Notes: generated from the sequence alone by a model not told the origin. A stretch of DNA of 64,000 nt from Paramixta manurensis (GCF_013285385.1 NZ_CP054212.1:310001-374000), one strand, 5' to 3'; positions 52,481 through 60,594 are shown, numbered from the stretch's first letter. Numbers and translations are program-made.

Positions 52481-52653
52481 ACGCACGCTCAGCAGAAAGC
52501 AGGGCTACAACGCCCGGAAAAGGCGACTTTTCGGTCGTAGGGCAACCTGAGGCTGCGATGACCGTATTAAGCGCTATTAAACTACAAACAGAGGCGTAAA
52601 GCATGCGGCACAGTCGCCCACCGAAGCGGGCGACCCATACCGGCGGTTTACGG
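52481..52653 (-). other. nirD-cysG gap with two hairpins
   Basis: 173 bp where nirC stands in E. coli. No nitrite-channel remnant is readable in any frame. Two hairpins are present: 52514-52534 (CCGGAAAAG / CTTTTCGG around a GCGA loop, one bulge) and 52613-52634 (GTCGCCC / GGGCGAC, 8-nt loop). Neither has a U-tract on the minus strand. Confidence 0.5.
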
Positions 52654-52980
52654 TTAGAGATGTACTTCAACCTGGCCGTTATTTACTCGCACCGCATAGG
52701 CGGCAACCGAGTAATTTTCATCTTCCAGGCACAGGCCATCACTGAGACGGAAGCGCTGTTTTTTCAGTGGGCTGGCGACCCACAACGCCTGCTGGTGCTC
52801 GGCAATGATACCGCGTGACAGCACGCTCGCTTCGGCGAAGGGATCAATATTGCTGATGGCGTAGAGCTGTTCATCAGCGCGTGGGCGGAAAATCGCGACC
52901 TGTTTATCGCCCAAGAGCGCACAGACACCGGTAGCCGGTAAAATCTGCTCAAGTTTACAGACGGTTTGCCACTGGCTCAT
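52654..52980 (-). CDS. nirD: Nitrite reductase (NADH) small subunit NirD
   Basis: Partner of NirB in cytoplasmic NADH-dependent nitrite reduction to ammonia. 108 residues, as in E. coli. Rieske-like beta fold, but lacking the Cys/His cluster ligands of true Rieske proteins, as is normal in NirD. Conserved ETGVCALLG-like and FRLSDGLCLEDE segments are present. It overlaps nirB by 4 bases (52977-52980). Confidence 0.96.
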   Translation of the reverse strand: MSQWQTVCKLEQILPATGVCALLGDKQVAIFRPRADEQLYAISNIDPFAEASVLSRGIIAEHQQALWVASPLKKQRFRLSDGLCLEDENYSVAAYAVRVNNGQVEVHL

Positions 52981-55523
52981 ACATTTTCCTCCTCGGCGAT
53001 GATTTTCACCGCGATGCGTTCGACAGGCCGCGCCGGGCGATGCTGTGCGCGCTCTGTGACCACTTGCACGTTTGGATCGCGCAGCGGGCTATTAATAAAG
53101 TGGGCAAACCGCGATTGCTGCTGTGGATCGTTAACGGTTTCAGTCCATTCACACACCACCGCCGCGCGCAGACGCGCGATTTCCGCTTCCAGATGGTCAT
53201 TAAGGCCGAGTTTGTCCTCAACGATGACTTTGCGCAGATAATCAATACCGCCGTCGAGGCTTTCCAGCCACAATGAGGTGCGTTGCAGTTTATCGGCGGT
53301 GCGAATGTAGAACATCATGAAACGGTCAAGATAACGTACCAGCGTATCTCGATCGAGATCGGCGGCCAGCAAGTCGGCATGGCGAGGCTTCATCCCGCCG
53401 TTACCACAGACATACAGGTTCCACCCCTTCTCGGTGGCGATAATCCCGACATCTTTACCTTGAGCTTCCGCACACTCACGGGTGCAACCAGAGACGCCGA
53501 ACTTCATTTTGTGTGGGGTACGAATGCCCTTATAGCGATTTTCCAGCTCAATACCAAACCCAAGACTGTCACCGACGCCGAAGCGGCACCAAGTGCTACC
53601 CACGCAGGTTTTTGCCATACGTAGCGCTTTCGCATAGGCATGACCGGTTTCAAACCCGGCATCAATCAGCAGTTTCCAAATCGCCGGTAGATCATCTTTT
53701 TGCGCACCGAACAGGCCCAGGCGTTGAGAACCGGTAATTTTGGTGTAGAGATTAAACTGCCTGGCGATAGAGCCAACCGCCACCAACCCTTCCGGCGTAA
53801 TTTCTCCCCCGGCGGAACGTGGGATCACCGAATAGGTACCGTCCTTCTGGATATTGCCGAGGAAGTTATCGTTACTATCCTGCAATGGCGTGTGCTGCGG
53901 TTTCAGCACATATTCGTTCCAGCAGGAGGCCAGCAATGAGGCCACGGTCGGTTTACATACTTCGCACCCATAGCCGCTGCCATATTTGCTTAGCAACGCA
54001 TCAAAGGTTTTGATCTCATCGACCCGGATCAGATGGTAAAGCTCTTGGCGTGAATAGGCGAAGTGCTCGCACAGGCTGTGGTTCACCTCAATCCCCTGGC
54101 GGCTCAATTCTGCATTCAGGACTTGGGTAATCAACGGTACACAACCACCACAGCCGGTGCCTGCTTTGGTTTCAGCTTTGATCGCCGCCACAGTATGGCA
54201 GCCTTTCATTACCGCGCTGACGATGTCGCCTTTTGAAACATCGAAGCAGGAGCAGATTTGCGCGCTATCCGGCAATGAGTCAACGCCGATAGCCGGTTTA
54301 TCGCCGCCGGCATGCGCGGGAAGGATGAGAGAGTCGGGATGCTCCGGCAATTCGATTTGGTTCAACGCCAGTTGTAGCAGATTGCCGTAATCACTGGTAT
54401 CACCCACTAACACTGCGCCCAGCAAGGTTTTATTATCCGCGCTCACCACCAGGCGTTTATAGATGGACTGACTTTCATCAAGGTAAACGTAGCTACGCGC
54501 GCCTTCGGTGCGACCACGCGCATCGCCGATGCCGCCCACGTCAACGCCAAGCAGTTTCAGTTTGGCGCTCATATCCGCGCCGCTAAATTGATTTTCACGG
54601 CCCAGTAAATGGTCGCAGGTTACCTGCGCCATCTTATAGCCGGGCGCCACCAGCCCAAAAATGCGATCGTTCCAGGCGGCGCACTCACCAATGGCATACA
54701 CATCCGGGTCGGCAGTTTGGCAACTATCGTTAATGACAAACCCGCCGCGTGCGCCAACCGGTAAATCACACTGTTTCGCCAGTTTATCCTGCGGGCGAAT
54801 ACCGGTAGAGAACACAATAAAATCCACGTCTAGCTGGCTACCGTCGGCGAACATCAGTGTTTTACCGGTGGTGTCGTTATGGACAATTTCACGGGTATTT
54901 TTGCCGGTGTGAACCCGCACACCCATTTGTTCGATTTTTTGGCGTAACTGTTGGCCGCCCATTTCATCTAACTGTTCACCCATCAATACCGGGGCGAACT
55001 CAATGACGTGTGTCTCTATGCCGAGGTTTTTTAAGGCGCCAGCGGCTTCCAACCCTAACAAACCACCGCCGATTACCGCGCCGCGCTTGCTGCGACGGGC
55101 GCAGGCTTCGATGGCGTTGAGATCTTCAATGGTGCGATAAACAAAACAGTCATTCCCTTCGGCACCCTTGATTGGCGGCACCCACGGATAAGAACCGGTG
55201 GCGATAACCAGTTTGTCATAGCCAACGGTGCGACCACTGCTGGAGTGAATGATTTTTTCCTGGCGGTTTAGGGTGATGGCTCGCTCCCCTAACAGAATAT
55301 TAACGCCATGTTTTTCGTAGTACCCTTCGCGTACCAGTGAGAGTTCTTCTGCGGTATGGTGTGAAAAATAAGCGGAGAGATGGACACGATCGTATGCCAC
55401 TCGGGGTTCTTCACAGAAGACGGTTATCTCGAACTGACCGGTTTCAGCTTTATCGATTAACTCTTCAATGAAGCGGTGCCCCACCATGCCATTGCCAATG
55501 ACGGCGAGTTTGACTTTGCTCAT
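52977..55523 (-). CDS. nirB: Nitrite reductase (NADH) large subunit NirB
   Basis: Siroheme/[4Fe-4S]/FAD enzyme reducing nitrite to ammonia in the cytoplasm during anaerobic growth. 848 residues (E. coli 847). FAD-binding GNGMVGHRF at 10-18, NAD-binding GGGLLGLEAAG near 150, a BFD-like [2Fe-2S] region (CSCFDVSKGD, CGGCVP near 423-460), and siroheme/4Fe-4S ligands in GSTWCRFG and SGCTRECAEA near 640-685. GAGG precedes ATG 55523. The promoter has matched FNR and NarL/P sites. Operon nirB-nirD-cysG, without nirC. Confidence 0.98.
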   Translation of the reverse strand: MSKVKLAVIGNGMVGHRFIEELIDKAETGQFEITVFCEEPRVAYDRVHLSAYFSHHTAEELSLVREGYYEKHGVNILLGERAITLNRQEKIIHSSSGRTVGYDKLVIATGSYPWVPPIKGAEGNDCFVYRTIEDLNAIEACARRSKRGAVIGGGLLGLEAAGALKNLGIETHVIEFAPVLMGEQLDEMGGQQLRQKIEQMGVRVHTGKNTREIVHNDTTGKTLMFADGSQLDVDFIVFSTGIRPQDKLAKQCDLPVGARGGFVINDSCQTADPDVYAIGECAAWNDRIFGLVAPGYKMAQVTCDHLLGRENQFSGADMSAKLKLLGVDVGGIGDARGRTEGARSYVYLDESQSIYKRLVVSADNKTLLGAVLVGDTSDYGNLLQLALNQIELPEHPDSLILPAHAGGDKPAIGVDSLPDSAQICSCFDVSKGDIVSAVMKGCHTVAAIKAETKAGTGCGGCVPLITQVLNAELSRQGIEVNHSLCEHFAYSRQELYHLIRVDEIKTFDALLSKYGSGYGCEVCKPTVASLLASCWNEYVLKPQHTPLQDSNDNFLGNIQKDGTYSVIPRSAGGEITPEGLVAVGSIARQFNLYTKITGSQRLGLFGAQKDDLPAIWKLLIDAGFETGHAYAKALRMAKTCVGSTWCRFGVGDSLGFGIELENRYKGIRTPHKMKFGVSGCTRECAEAQGKDVGIIATEKGWNLYVCGNGGMKPRHADLLAADLDRDTLVRYLDRFMMFYIRTADKLQRTSLWLESLDGGIDYLRKVIVEDKLGLNDHLEAEIARLRAAVVCEWTETVNDPQQQSRFAHFINSPLRDPNVQVVTERAQHRPARPVERIAVKIIAEEENV

Positions 55524-55553
55524 TTTTGCCTCAATTTTTCAATTATTGCGGCT

Positions 55554-55559
55554 ACAATA
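55554..55559 (-). promoter_or_regulatory. -10 hexamer of the nirB promoter
   Basis: TATTGT on the minus strand, placed so that the predicted start (about 55547) puts the FNR box near -41, the standard class II position. Confidence 0.55.
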
Positions 55560-55580
55560 GCGCGGTGAAAACAGCGATTA

Positions 55581-55594
55581 TTGATGTGTATCAA
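55581..55594. promoter_or_regulatory. FNR box of nirB
   Basis: TTGATGTGTATCAA: a perfect TTGAT-N4-ATCAA, about 41 bp upstream of the likely nirB start. It indicates oxygen-responsive activation by FNR. Confidence 0.85.
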
Positions 55595-55607
55595 TTCAGC
55601 TTTCATA

Positions 55608-55623
55608 TACCCACTAAGGAGTA
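55608..55623. promoter_or_regulatory. NarL/NarP 7-2-7 site of nirB
   Basis: TACCCAC-TA-AGGAGTA: two inverted heptamers separated by 2 bp, nearly the same as I recall for the E. coli nirB NarL/NarP site, placed at about -69 from the likely start. Confidence 0.7.
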
Positions 55624-55650
55624 ACCGGTGAGTATTGGGATATTTATGAT

Positions 55651-55674
55651 AAATAACGCTATTTTGCGTTCTTT
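55651..55674. promoter_or_regulatory. Palindrome between nirB and codA
   Basis: AAATAACGC and GCGTTCTTT surround TATTTT; the 9-base arms match at 8 positions. It is 82 bp upstream of codA. It lacks the central CG and the length of a PurR operator. Possible operator of an unidentified regulator, or an RNA hairpin in the codA leader. Confidence 0.4.
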
Positions 55675-55756
55675 CTGACCACCTTGTGGCCTGGAACCTG
55701 CGCAAGATTGAGGCAGGCTTCGATTCAGCGCCTGATATGAGTTGCCGGAGACACCT

Positions 55757-57040
55757 ATGCATACTCCCCCATTACAATGGATTAATAATTTGCGTCTGCC
55801 TGGGCAACAAGGGCTGTGGCAAATCACGATTGAGCAGGGAAAAATTGCCGCCATCATTGCGCAACCGTCGCAAAAAATGACCAACGAGCACGGGCTGGAT
55901 GCTGAAGGCGGGCTAGCCTGGCCGCCATTTGTTGAGCCGCATATCCATCTGGATACCACGCAAACGGCCGGCGAACCGGCATGGAATGAGTCCGGCACGC
56001 TGTTTGAAGGCATTGAGCGCTGGGCGGAGCGTAAGGCATTACTCTCGCACCAGGATGTTAAGCAGCGCGCGATACGCACGCTGAAATGGCAGATCGCCAA
56101 TGGCATTCAATATGTTCGAACCCATGTAGATGTCTCGGACGCATCGCTGACGGCGTTGAAAGCCATGTTGGAAGTGAAACAGGAGATGGCGCCGTGGATT
56201 GATGTGCAGATCGTCGCCTTTCCGCAAGAGGGGATTTTGTCCTACCCCAATGGCGAAGCGTTATTAGAGGAAGCATTGCGTCTGGGCGCCGATGTGGTTG
56301 GCGCGATCCCCCATTTTGAGTTCACCCGCGAATATGGCGTGGAATCATTGCATAAAGCTTTTGCGCTGGCGCAGAAATACCAGCGGATGGTCGATGTTCA
56401 CTGTGATGAAATTGATGATGAGCAGTCGCGTTTTGTCGAAACCGTTGCGGCATTGGCCCACCGCGAGGGAATGGGCGCGCGGGTGACCGCCAGCCATACC
56501 ACGGCGATGCACTCCTATAATGGCGCTTACACGTCACGCTTATTCCGGCTGTTAAAACTGTCTGGCATTCATTTCGTTGCTAACCCACTGGTGAATATTC
56601 ACCTGCAAGGGCGTTTTGACACTTACCCCAAACGGCGCGGCGTTACGCGCGTTAAGGAGATGCTGGAGGCCGGGATCAATGTCTGCTTTGGGCATGATGA
56701 TGTGTTTGATCCCTGGTATCCGCTTGGCACCGCCAATCTGTTGCAGGTGCTGCATATGGGGCTGCATGTGTGTCAGCTAATGGGCTATGGGCAAATTGAT
56801 GCCGGGCTCAATCTGATCACTCACCACAGCGCTGCCGCGCTGGGGCTGCAAGATTACGGTATAAAAGAGGGAAATAGCGCCAACCTCATTATCCTCCCGG
56901 CGGAGAGTGGGTTTGATGCCGTCCGTCGTCAGGTGGTGACGCGCTACTCTATTCGGCACGGGCGGGTGATTGCCGCCACGCAGCCGCCACAGTCATCGCT
57001 GTTTCTTGATCGGCAAGAGGCGGTTGATTTTCGCCGCTGA
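55757..57040 (+). CDS. codA: Cytosine deaminase CodA
   Basis: Deaminates cytosine to uracil for pyrimidine salvage; amidohydrolase fold with one metal. 427 residues, as in E. coli, and very close to it through the core. Metal ligands His62 and His64 lie in EPHIHLDTTQ; HCDEIDDEQSR, SHTTAMHSYNGAY and FGHDDVFDPWYP complete the active site. GGAG precedes ATG 55757; a TTG 5 codons upstream is less likely. In E. coli K-12 codA lies in codBA elsewhere; here the permease codB is not adjacent, and the gene stands between nirB and tsgA. Confidence 0.96.
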   Translation: MHTPPLQWINNLRLPGQQGLWQITIEQGKIAAIIAQPSQKMTNEHGLDAEGGLAWPPFVEPHIHLDTTQTAGEPAWNESGTLFEGIERWAERKALLSHQDVKQRAIRTLKWQIANGIQYVRTHVDVSDASLTALKAMLEVKQEMAPWIDVQIVAFPQEGILSYPNGEALLEEALRLGADVVGAIPHFEFTREYGVESLHKAFALAQKYQRMVDVHCDEIDDEQSRFVETVAALAHREGMGARVTASHTTAMHSYNGAYTSRLFRLLKLSGIHFVANPLVNIHLQGRFDTYPKRRGVTRVKEMLEAGINVCFGHDDVFDPWYPLGTANLLQVLHMGLHVCQLMGYGQIDAGLNLITHHSAAALGLQDYGIKEGNSANLIILPAESGFDAVRRQVVTRYSIRHGRVIAATQPPQSSLFLDRQEAVDFRR

Positions 57041-57055
57041 TGTGCAAGGAAAAGT

Positions 57056-57077
57056 CCGGGACGGAGACCCGTCCCGG
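57056..57077. terminator. Hairpin between convergent codA and tsgA
   Basis: CCGGGACGG (57056-57064), loop AGAC, CCGTCCCGG (57069-57077): a perfect 9-bp stem in the 43-bp gap. No long U-tract follows on either strand. Confidence 0.65.
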
Positions 57078-57083
57078 CCAGGA

Positions 57084-58268
57084 TTAATGCGTCGTGTGTC
57101 CGTGGCTACGGTGTTTGGTCACAAAGCCCAACACCAGGCACATGACAAACACCACCGCGTACAGGCCATTTGCCGTGGCCAGTGCGGCGTGCGCGCCGCC
57201 TTTTGCCACGATCGGGCCGGTTACAACGAAGGTCAGCATGGTTCCTACGGTGCCACAAGTCAGAATAAAGTTGACCAGTTTCGGTGAAGATACCTTCGTC
57301 TGTAGCGAACCGAGCGTGATGATCGTGGTGTAGATAGCACTGGAGCTAAAGCCGAGGATCATAATAATCCACTTCAGCATTGAGGCGTCGTTACTGCTGA
57401 CGAACCAGTACATCAACACGGTCGCCAGACCTGCCAGCACCATGACGATACGTTGCAGGTCAAAGAAACGCAGTACGAAGCTGAATACCCACATCCCCAC
57501 CATGTAAGACGTCCAGAAATTTCCCACCAACTGACCGGCGGCGGTGATATCCATTCCCATGGTTTTAGTGGCGTACTCCGGTACCCACGAAATAAAGCCT
57601 AACTGACCGAGGATGTAGCACAGAGCGGCAATCGACAGGAACAGCACGCCGATACCCCATTTCTCTTTGGCTACCGGTTGCGCATTGACCGCTGCTTTCC
57701 GGCCTAAAACCGGGAATTCAAAGCACAGCGTCAGGATAAAGATCGCCACATAGATCAGGCCGATAAAGACATAAACCCAATACCACGGCAGGTGACGAGC
57801 CAATAGAACGCCGGCGATAATCGGAAACACGGTGCCCGCCATGCTAAAAAAGGAGTCGGTAAATAGCAGTCGCGAGCCGCGCTGACGGCCTTCGTACAGA
57901 TGGGTAATTAAGAAGGTGCCGATCGACATCGTGATGCCGCTCACTACGCCCAAGACAAACATGCAGAGCGAGAAAATGCTTAAACTATGGCTGGTTGCCA
58001 GGCCGATAATTGCCAGCACCATCAGCACGAAGCCGAAAATCAGTTGGCGTTTAAGCGGCACGATCTCCATCAGCCAGGCATTAAGGAAGACGGCAACCAG
58101 AATCCCGGTATTAAGAAAAGTGAAAGTATTGCTCATTTGCGAAACGGGCAACTGGAAATAGTTGGCAATATCACCCAGTACCATGCCGGTGACGATCACC
58201 AGCGCGCCGGTTAGCGCGTAGGAGAAAAAGCTAATCCAGGTAAGGCCGATGCGGTTACGATTTGTCAT
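57084..58268 (-). CDS. tsgA: Major facilitator superfamily transporter TsgA
   Basis: Inner-membrane MFS protein of unknown substrate. 394 residues (E. coli 393) with 12 predicted membrane segments. The family loop EGRQRGSRLLFTDSFFSMAG and the start MTNRNRIGLTWISFFSYALTG identify it. The E. coli and Salmonella genes are reported near nirB and ppiA, as here. It is divergent from ppiA across 279 bp that contain a strong CRP site, which could serve either gene. Confidence 0.95.
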   Translation of the reverse strand: MTNRNRIGLTWISFFSYALTGALVIVTGMVLGDIANYFQLPVSQMSNTFTFLNTGILVAVFLNAWLMEIVPLKRQLIFGFVLMVLAIIGLATSHSLSIFSLCMFVLGVVSGITMSIGTFLITHLYEGRQRGSRLLFTDSFFSMAGTVFPIIAGVLLARHLPWYWVYVFIGLIYVAIFILTLCFEFPVLGRKAAVNAQPVAKEKWGIGVLFLSIAALCYILGQLGFISWVPEYATKTMGMDITAAGQLVGNFWTSYMVGMWVFSFVLRFFDLQRIVMVLAGLATVLMYWFVSSNDASMLKWIIMILGFSSSAIYTTIITLGSLQTKVSSPKLVNFILTCGTVGTMLTFVVTGPIVAKGGAHAALATANGLYAVVFVMCLVLGFVTKHRSHGHTTH

Positions 58269-58396
58269 GTGTTGGAAAACCTGTGAGCCAATGAAGCCTG
58301 CAGATAAATAAGCGCAGGGGAAGCGTGTGAAAGTGTAAATAGATTTGTGTCAGGATCAAACAATGAATGAAACACTGGCAATAGATTTCATGGTTA

Positions 58397-58412
58397 TGTG
58401 ACTCTAATCACT
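58397..58412. promoter_or_regulatory. CRP site between tsgA and ppiA
   Basis: TGTGA-CTCTAA-TCACT, 9 of 10 conserved positions. E. coli ppiA is known to be CRP-controlled; this site is 136 bp upstream of the ppiA start. Confidence 0.75.
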
Positions 58413-58547
58413 ATTTGCCGGGCATCGGCCCGTGCCCGATGGTTAACGGCGGTTACGTAAATAATGGTAAAACGCTGGCTCTTGTATTACATGCTCTTTA
58501 CAATCAATTTCGTTTTTGAGCTTGTTGGCCACAGTAAGGAATCTTTC

Positions 58548-59120
58548 ATGTTGAAACGTACTTTGACAGCGGTAGCGGCGCTCCTTGCGCTGTCTTCAAT
58601 TTCCGCCTCCTCTTTTGCCGCGGCAGGCGATACGCATGTATTATTGACCACCTCGGCTGGCAATATTGAACTCGAATTAAATAATCAAAAAGCGCCGATC
58701 TCGGTGAAAAACTTTGTCGATTATGTGAACAATGGTTTTTACAATAACACCACCTTCCATCGCGTGATCCCAGGCTTTATGGTGCAGGGCGGCGGGTTTA
58801 CTACCGATATGCAGCAGAAACCGACCAACGCGCCGATTAAAAACGAAGCGGATAACGGCTTGCGTAATACGCGTGGCACCATCGCGATGGCACGTACCGC
58901 AGAGCAAGATAGCGCCACCAGCCAGTTCTTTATTAACGTTGCGGATAATGCGTTCCTTGATCACGGCCAACGTGATTTTGGTTATGCGGTATTTGGTAAA
59001 GTTATTAAAGGCATGGATGTGGCGGATAAAATCTCTCAAGTGCCGACCAAAGATGTTGGGCCCTACCAAAATGTTCCGGCAAAACCGGTGGTTATCCTCT
59101 CGGCGAAAGTTCTGCCGTAA
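58548..59120 (+). CDS. ppiA: Periplasmic peptidyl-prolyl isomerase A (cyclophilin)
   Basis: Cyclophilin-type prolyl isomerase acting in the periplasm. 190 residues, as in E. coli. Signal peptide of about 24 residues (MLKRTLTAVAALLAL... cut after SSFA), then the cyclophilin domain with FHRVIPGFMVQGG and TSQFFINV. ATG 58548 is placed by AAGGA and the signal peptide; the frame is open to 58464. Monocistronic by appearance. Confidence 0.97.
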   Translation: MLKRTLTAVAALLALSSISASSFAAAGDTHVLLTTSAGNIELELNNQKAPISVKNFVDYVNNGFYNNTTFHRVIPGFMVQGGGFTTDMQQKPTNAPIKNEADNGLRNTRGTIAMARTAEQDSATSQFFINVADNAFLDHGQRDFGYAVFGKVIKGMDVADKISQVPTKDVGPYQNVPAKPVVILSAKVLP

Positions 59121-59128
59121 TCCATCTG

Positions 59129-59149
59129 GCGCCGCACTTGCTGTGGCGC
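59129..59149 (+). terminator. Weak hairpin after ppiA
   Basis: GCGC-CG-CAC (59129-59137), loop TTGCT, GTG-GCGC (59143-59149), one small bulge, followed by TTCCCTT. Starts 9 nt past the ppiA stop. Confidence 0.4.
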
Positions 59150-59187
59150 TTCCCTTCGCGCTGTCTGCAGACCTGAATTTTGCTGCT

Positions 59188-59193
59188 TATACT
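59188..59193 (+). promoter_or_regulatory. -10 element for yhfG-fic
   Basis: TATACT (5 of 6) 30 bp upstream of yhfG. No good -35 is visible at 16-18 bp, so this is tentative. Confidence 0.35.
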
Positions 59194-59223
59194 TAGGGCA
59201 TCCATTCAGTCGCGGAGGCAGCG

Positions 59224-59394
59224 ATGTCAGCAAAACTGACCGACAAGCAGAAAGAGGCGCTCTGGCAACGGCGCCGTAATACGAACTTTCAGGCCAGCAC
59301 CAGACTGGAAGGGTTTGCTATCGCCGAAGTCACGCTAAGCGCTGAACAGGCGCAGCAGCGGCTGCAGGAATTAAGGAGGCAGTATGGCGGCTAA
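59224..59394 (+). CDS. yhfG: YhfG, antitoxin (FicA) of the Fic pair
   Basis: 56-residue protein, too short for many gene callers, homologous to E. coli YhfG (55 residues): KLTDKQKEALWQRRRNTNFQ, then ASTRLEG. The stretch S25-x3-E29-G30 fits the Fic inhibitory-helix motif (S/T)xxxE(G/N), in which the glutamate blocks productive ATP binding in the toxin. It overlaps fic by 11 bases and its last codons contain the AGGAGG that drives fic. ATG 59224 follows GAGGCAGCG. Class I antitoxin by family knowledge; inhibition here is inference. Confidence 0.88.
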   Translation: MSAKLTDKQKEALWQRRRNTNFQASTRLEGFAIAEVTLSAEQAQQRLQELRRQYGG

Positions 59395-59974
59395 TGCGAT
59401 GACGGAACGCGACCCCTATTTTTGGCACAGCGACAATGTGTTAAAAAACCGGCTCGATATTCATGATGCGGCGCAATTACAAAAAGCGGAACTCTCTTTT
59501 AGCGCATTGCGCGCGGCGACGATTGAGCTTGGCCCAAAAAATCCCGGCTTCCCCCATCTTCGCGCCATTCATCAGGCGCTGTTTCAGGATCTCTACGAGT
59601 GGGCTGGCGAAATCCGTTGCATTGACATTTATGTTGATGACACGCCGTTCTGCCACTACGAATACATAGAGCGCGAAGGGAATGCCTTAATGGAAAGTCT
59701 GGCGGCGGAGGAGCTGGAAGCACTGCCGCTTAAAGAATTTATCGCCAGGCTGGCACATTATTACTGCGAAATTAACGTATTACACCCTTTCCGCGATGGT
59801 AATGGCCGCGCCCAACGTCTGTTCTTTGAACAACTGATTATTCATGCCGGTTATGATATCGACTGGCGGCAGGCGGAACGGGATGCGTGGCTGAAAGCCA
59901 ACCGGGATGGCGTTAAAGGGGATTTGCAAGGATTGACCGCTATCTTTGCCAAAGTGGTGAGCGAACCGGCGTAA
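59384..59974 (+). CDS. fic: Fic-domain protein AMP transferase (toxin Fic)
   Basis: Fic proteins transfer AMP from ATP to target hydroxyls. 196 residues (E. coli Fic 200). The signature is canonical at residues 134-145: HPFRDGNGRAQR, with catalytic His134 and the Gly-Asn-Gly-Arg anion-binding loop. The flap region TPFCHYEYIEREGNAL is conserved. ATG 59384 is 4 nt after AGGAGG; a second ATG at 59399 has better spacing and may be the true start (191 residues). Paired with yhfG by overlap. The target in enterobacteria is not settled. Confidence 0.93.
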   Translation: MAANAMTERDPYFWHSDNVLKNRLDIHDAAQLQKAELSFSALRAATIELGPKNPGFPHLRAIHQALFQDLYEWAGEIRCIDIYVDDTPFCHYEYIEREGNALMESLAAEELEALPLKEFIARLAHYYCEINVLHPFRDGNGRAQRLFFEQLIIHAGYDIDWRQAERDAWLKANRDGVKGDLQGLTAIFAKVVSEPA

Positions 59975-60018
59975 AGCTGCGTAGAATAGCGGCGTCCTTG
60001 TTTTTGCCCGGAGTACCG

Positions 60019-60594
60019 ATGCTGCTGCTGATCGATAACTACGATTCTTTTACCTGGAACCTCTATCAATACTTTTGCGAGTTGGGCGCTGAAGTGGTGG
60101 TACATCGTAATGATGAGATCACCCTTGAGGAGATTTCTGCGCTGCAACCGCGCCATTTAGTTATCTCACCTGGCCCTTGTACGCCAGACGAGGCGGGTAT
60201 CTCGCTGGCGGCGATTCGTCATTTTGCCGGCCAACTGCCTATTCTGGGCGTTTGTCTTGGTCATCAGGCGCTGGCGCAAGCTTTTGGCGCCCGCGTAATA
60301 CGCGCCAGGCAGGTTATGCACGGTAAAACCTCGGCGATTGCGCATAACGATAGCGGCGTTTTTTCCGGTTTAGCGCATCCGCTTACCGTAACGCGCTATC
60401 ACTCGCTGCTGGTTGAGTGGGATTCGCTGCCAACCTGTTTTGAGGTGACAGCCTGGAGTCTGCGAGAAGGTAAACCCTATGAAATTATGGGCTTGCGGCA
60501 TAAAACGTTGCAGCTTGAAGGGGTGCAGTTTCATCCTGAAAGTATCTTGAGCGAGCAAGGCCATCAACTGTTGGCGAATTTCCTGCGGCAATAA
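60019..60594 (+). CDS. pabA: Aminodeoxychorismate synthase component 2 PabA
   Basis: Glutamine amidotransferase subunit that supplies ammonia to PabB for 4-amino-4-deoxychorismate, a folate precursor. 191 residues (E. coli 187). Catalytic Cys79 in GVCLGHQA; the His-Glu pair in VQFHPESIL. IDNYDSFTWNLYQ marks the N-terminus. ATG 60019 follows GGAG; a TTG start 7 codons upstream is less likely. 44 nt after fic, so the two may share a transcript. Confidence 0.97.
   Translation: MLLLIDNYDSFTWNLYQYFCELGAEVVVHRNDEITLEEISALQPRHLVISPGPCTPDEAGISLAAIRHFAGQLPILGVCLGHQALAQAFGARVIRARQVMHGKTSAIAHNDSGVFSGLAHPLTVTRYHSLLVEWDSLPTCFEVTAWSLREGKPYEIMGLRHKTLQLEGVQFHPESILSEQGHQLLANFLRQ

Noticed and set aside
52481..52653. 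nirC remnant
   Set aside because: No formate/nitrite channel motif or hydrophobic stretch in any frame of the 173-bp gap.
55651..55674. PurR operator for codA
   Set aside because: PurR boxes are 16 bp with a central CG; this palindrome has a TATTTT centre and ACGC/GCGT arms two bases too close.
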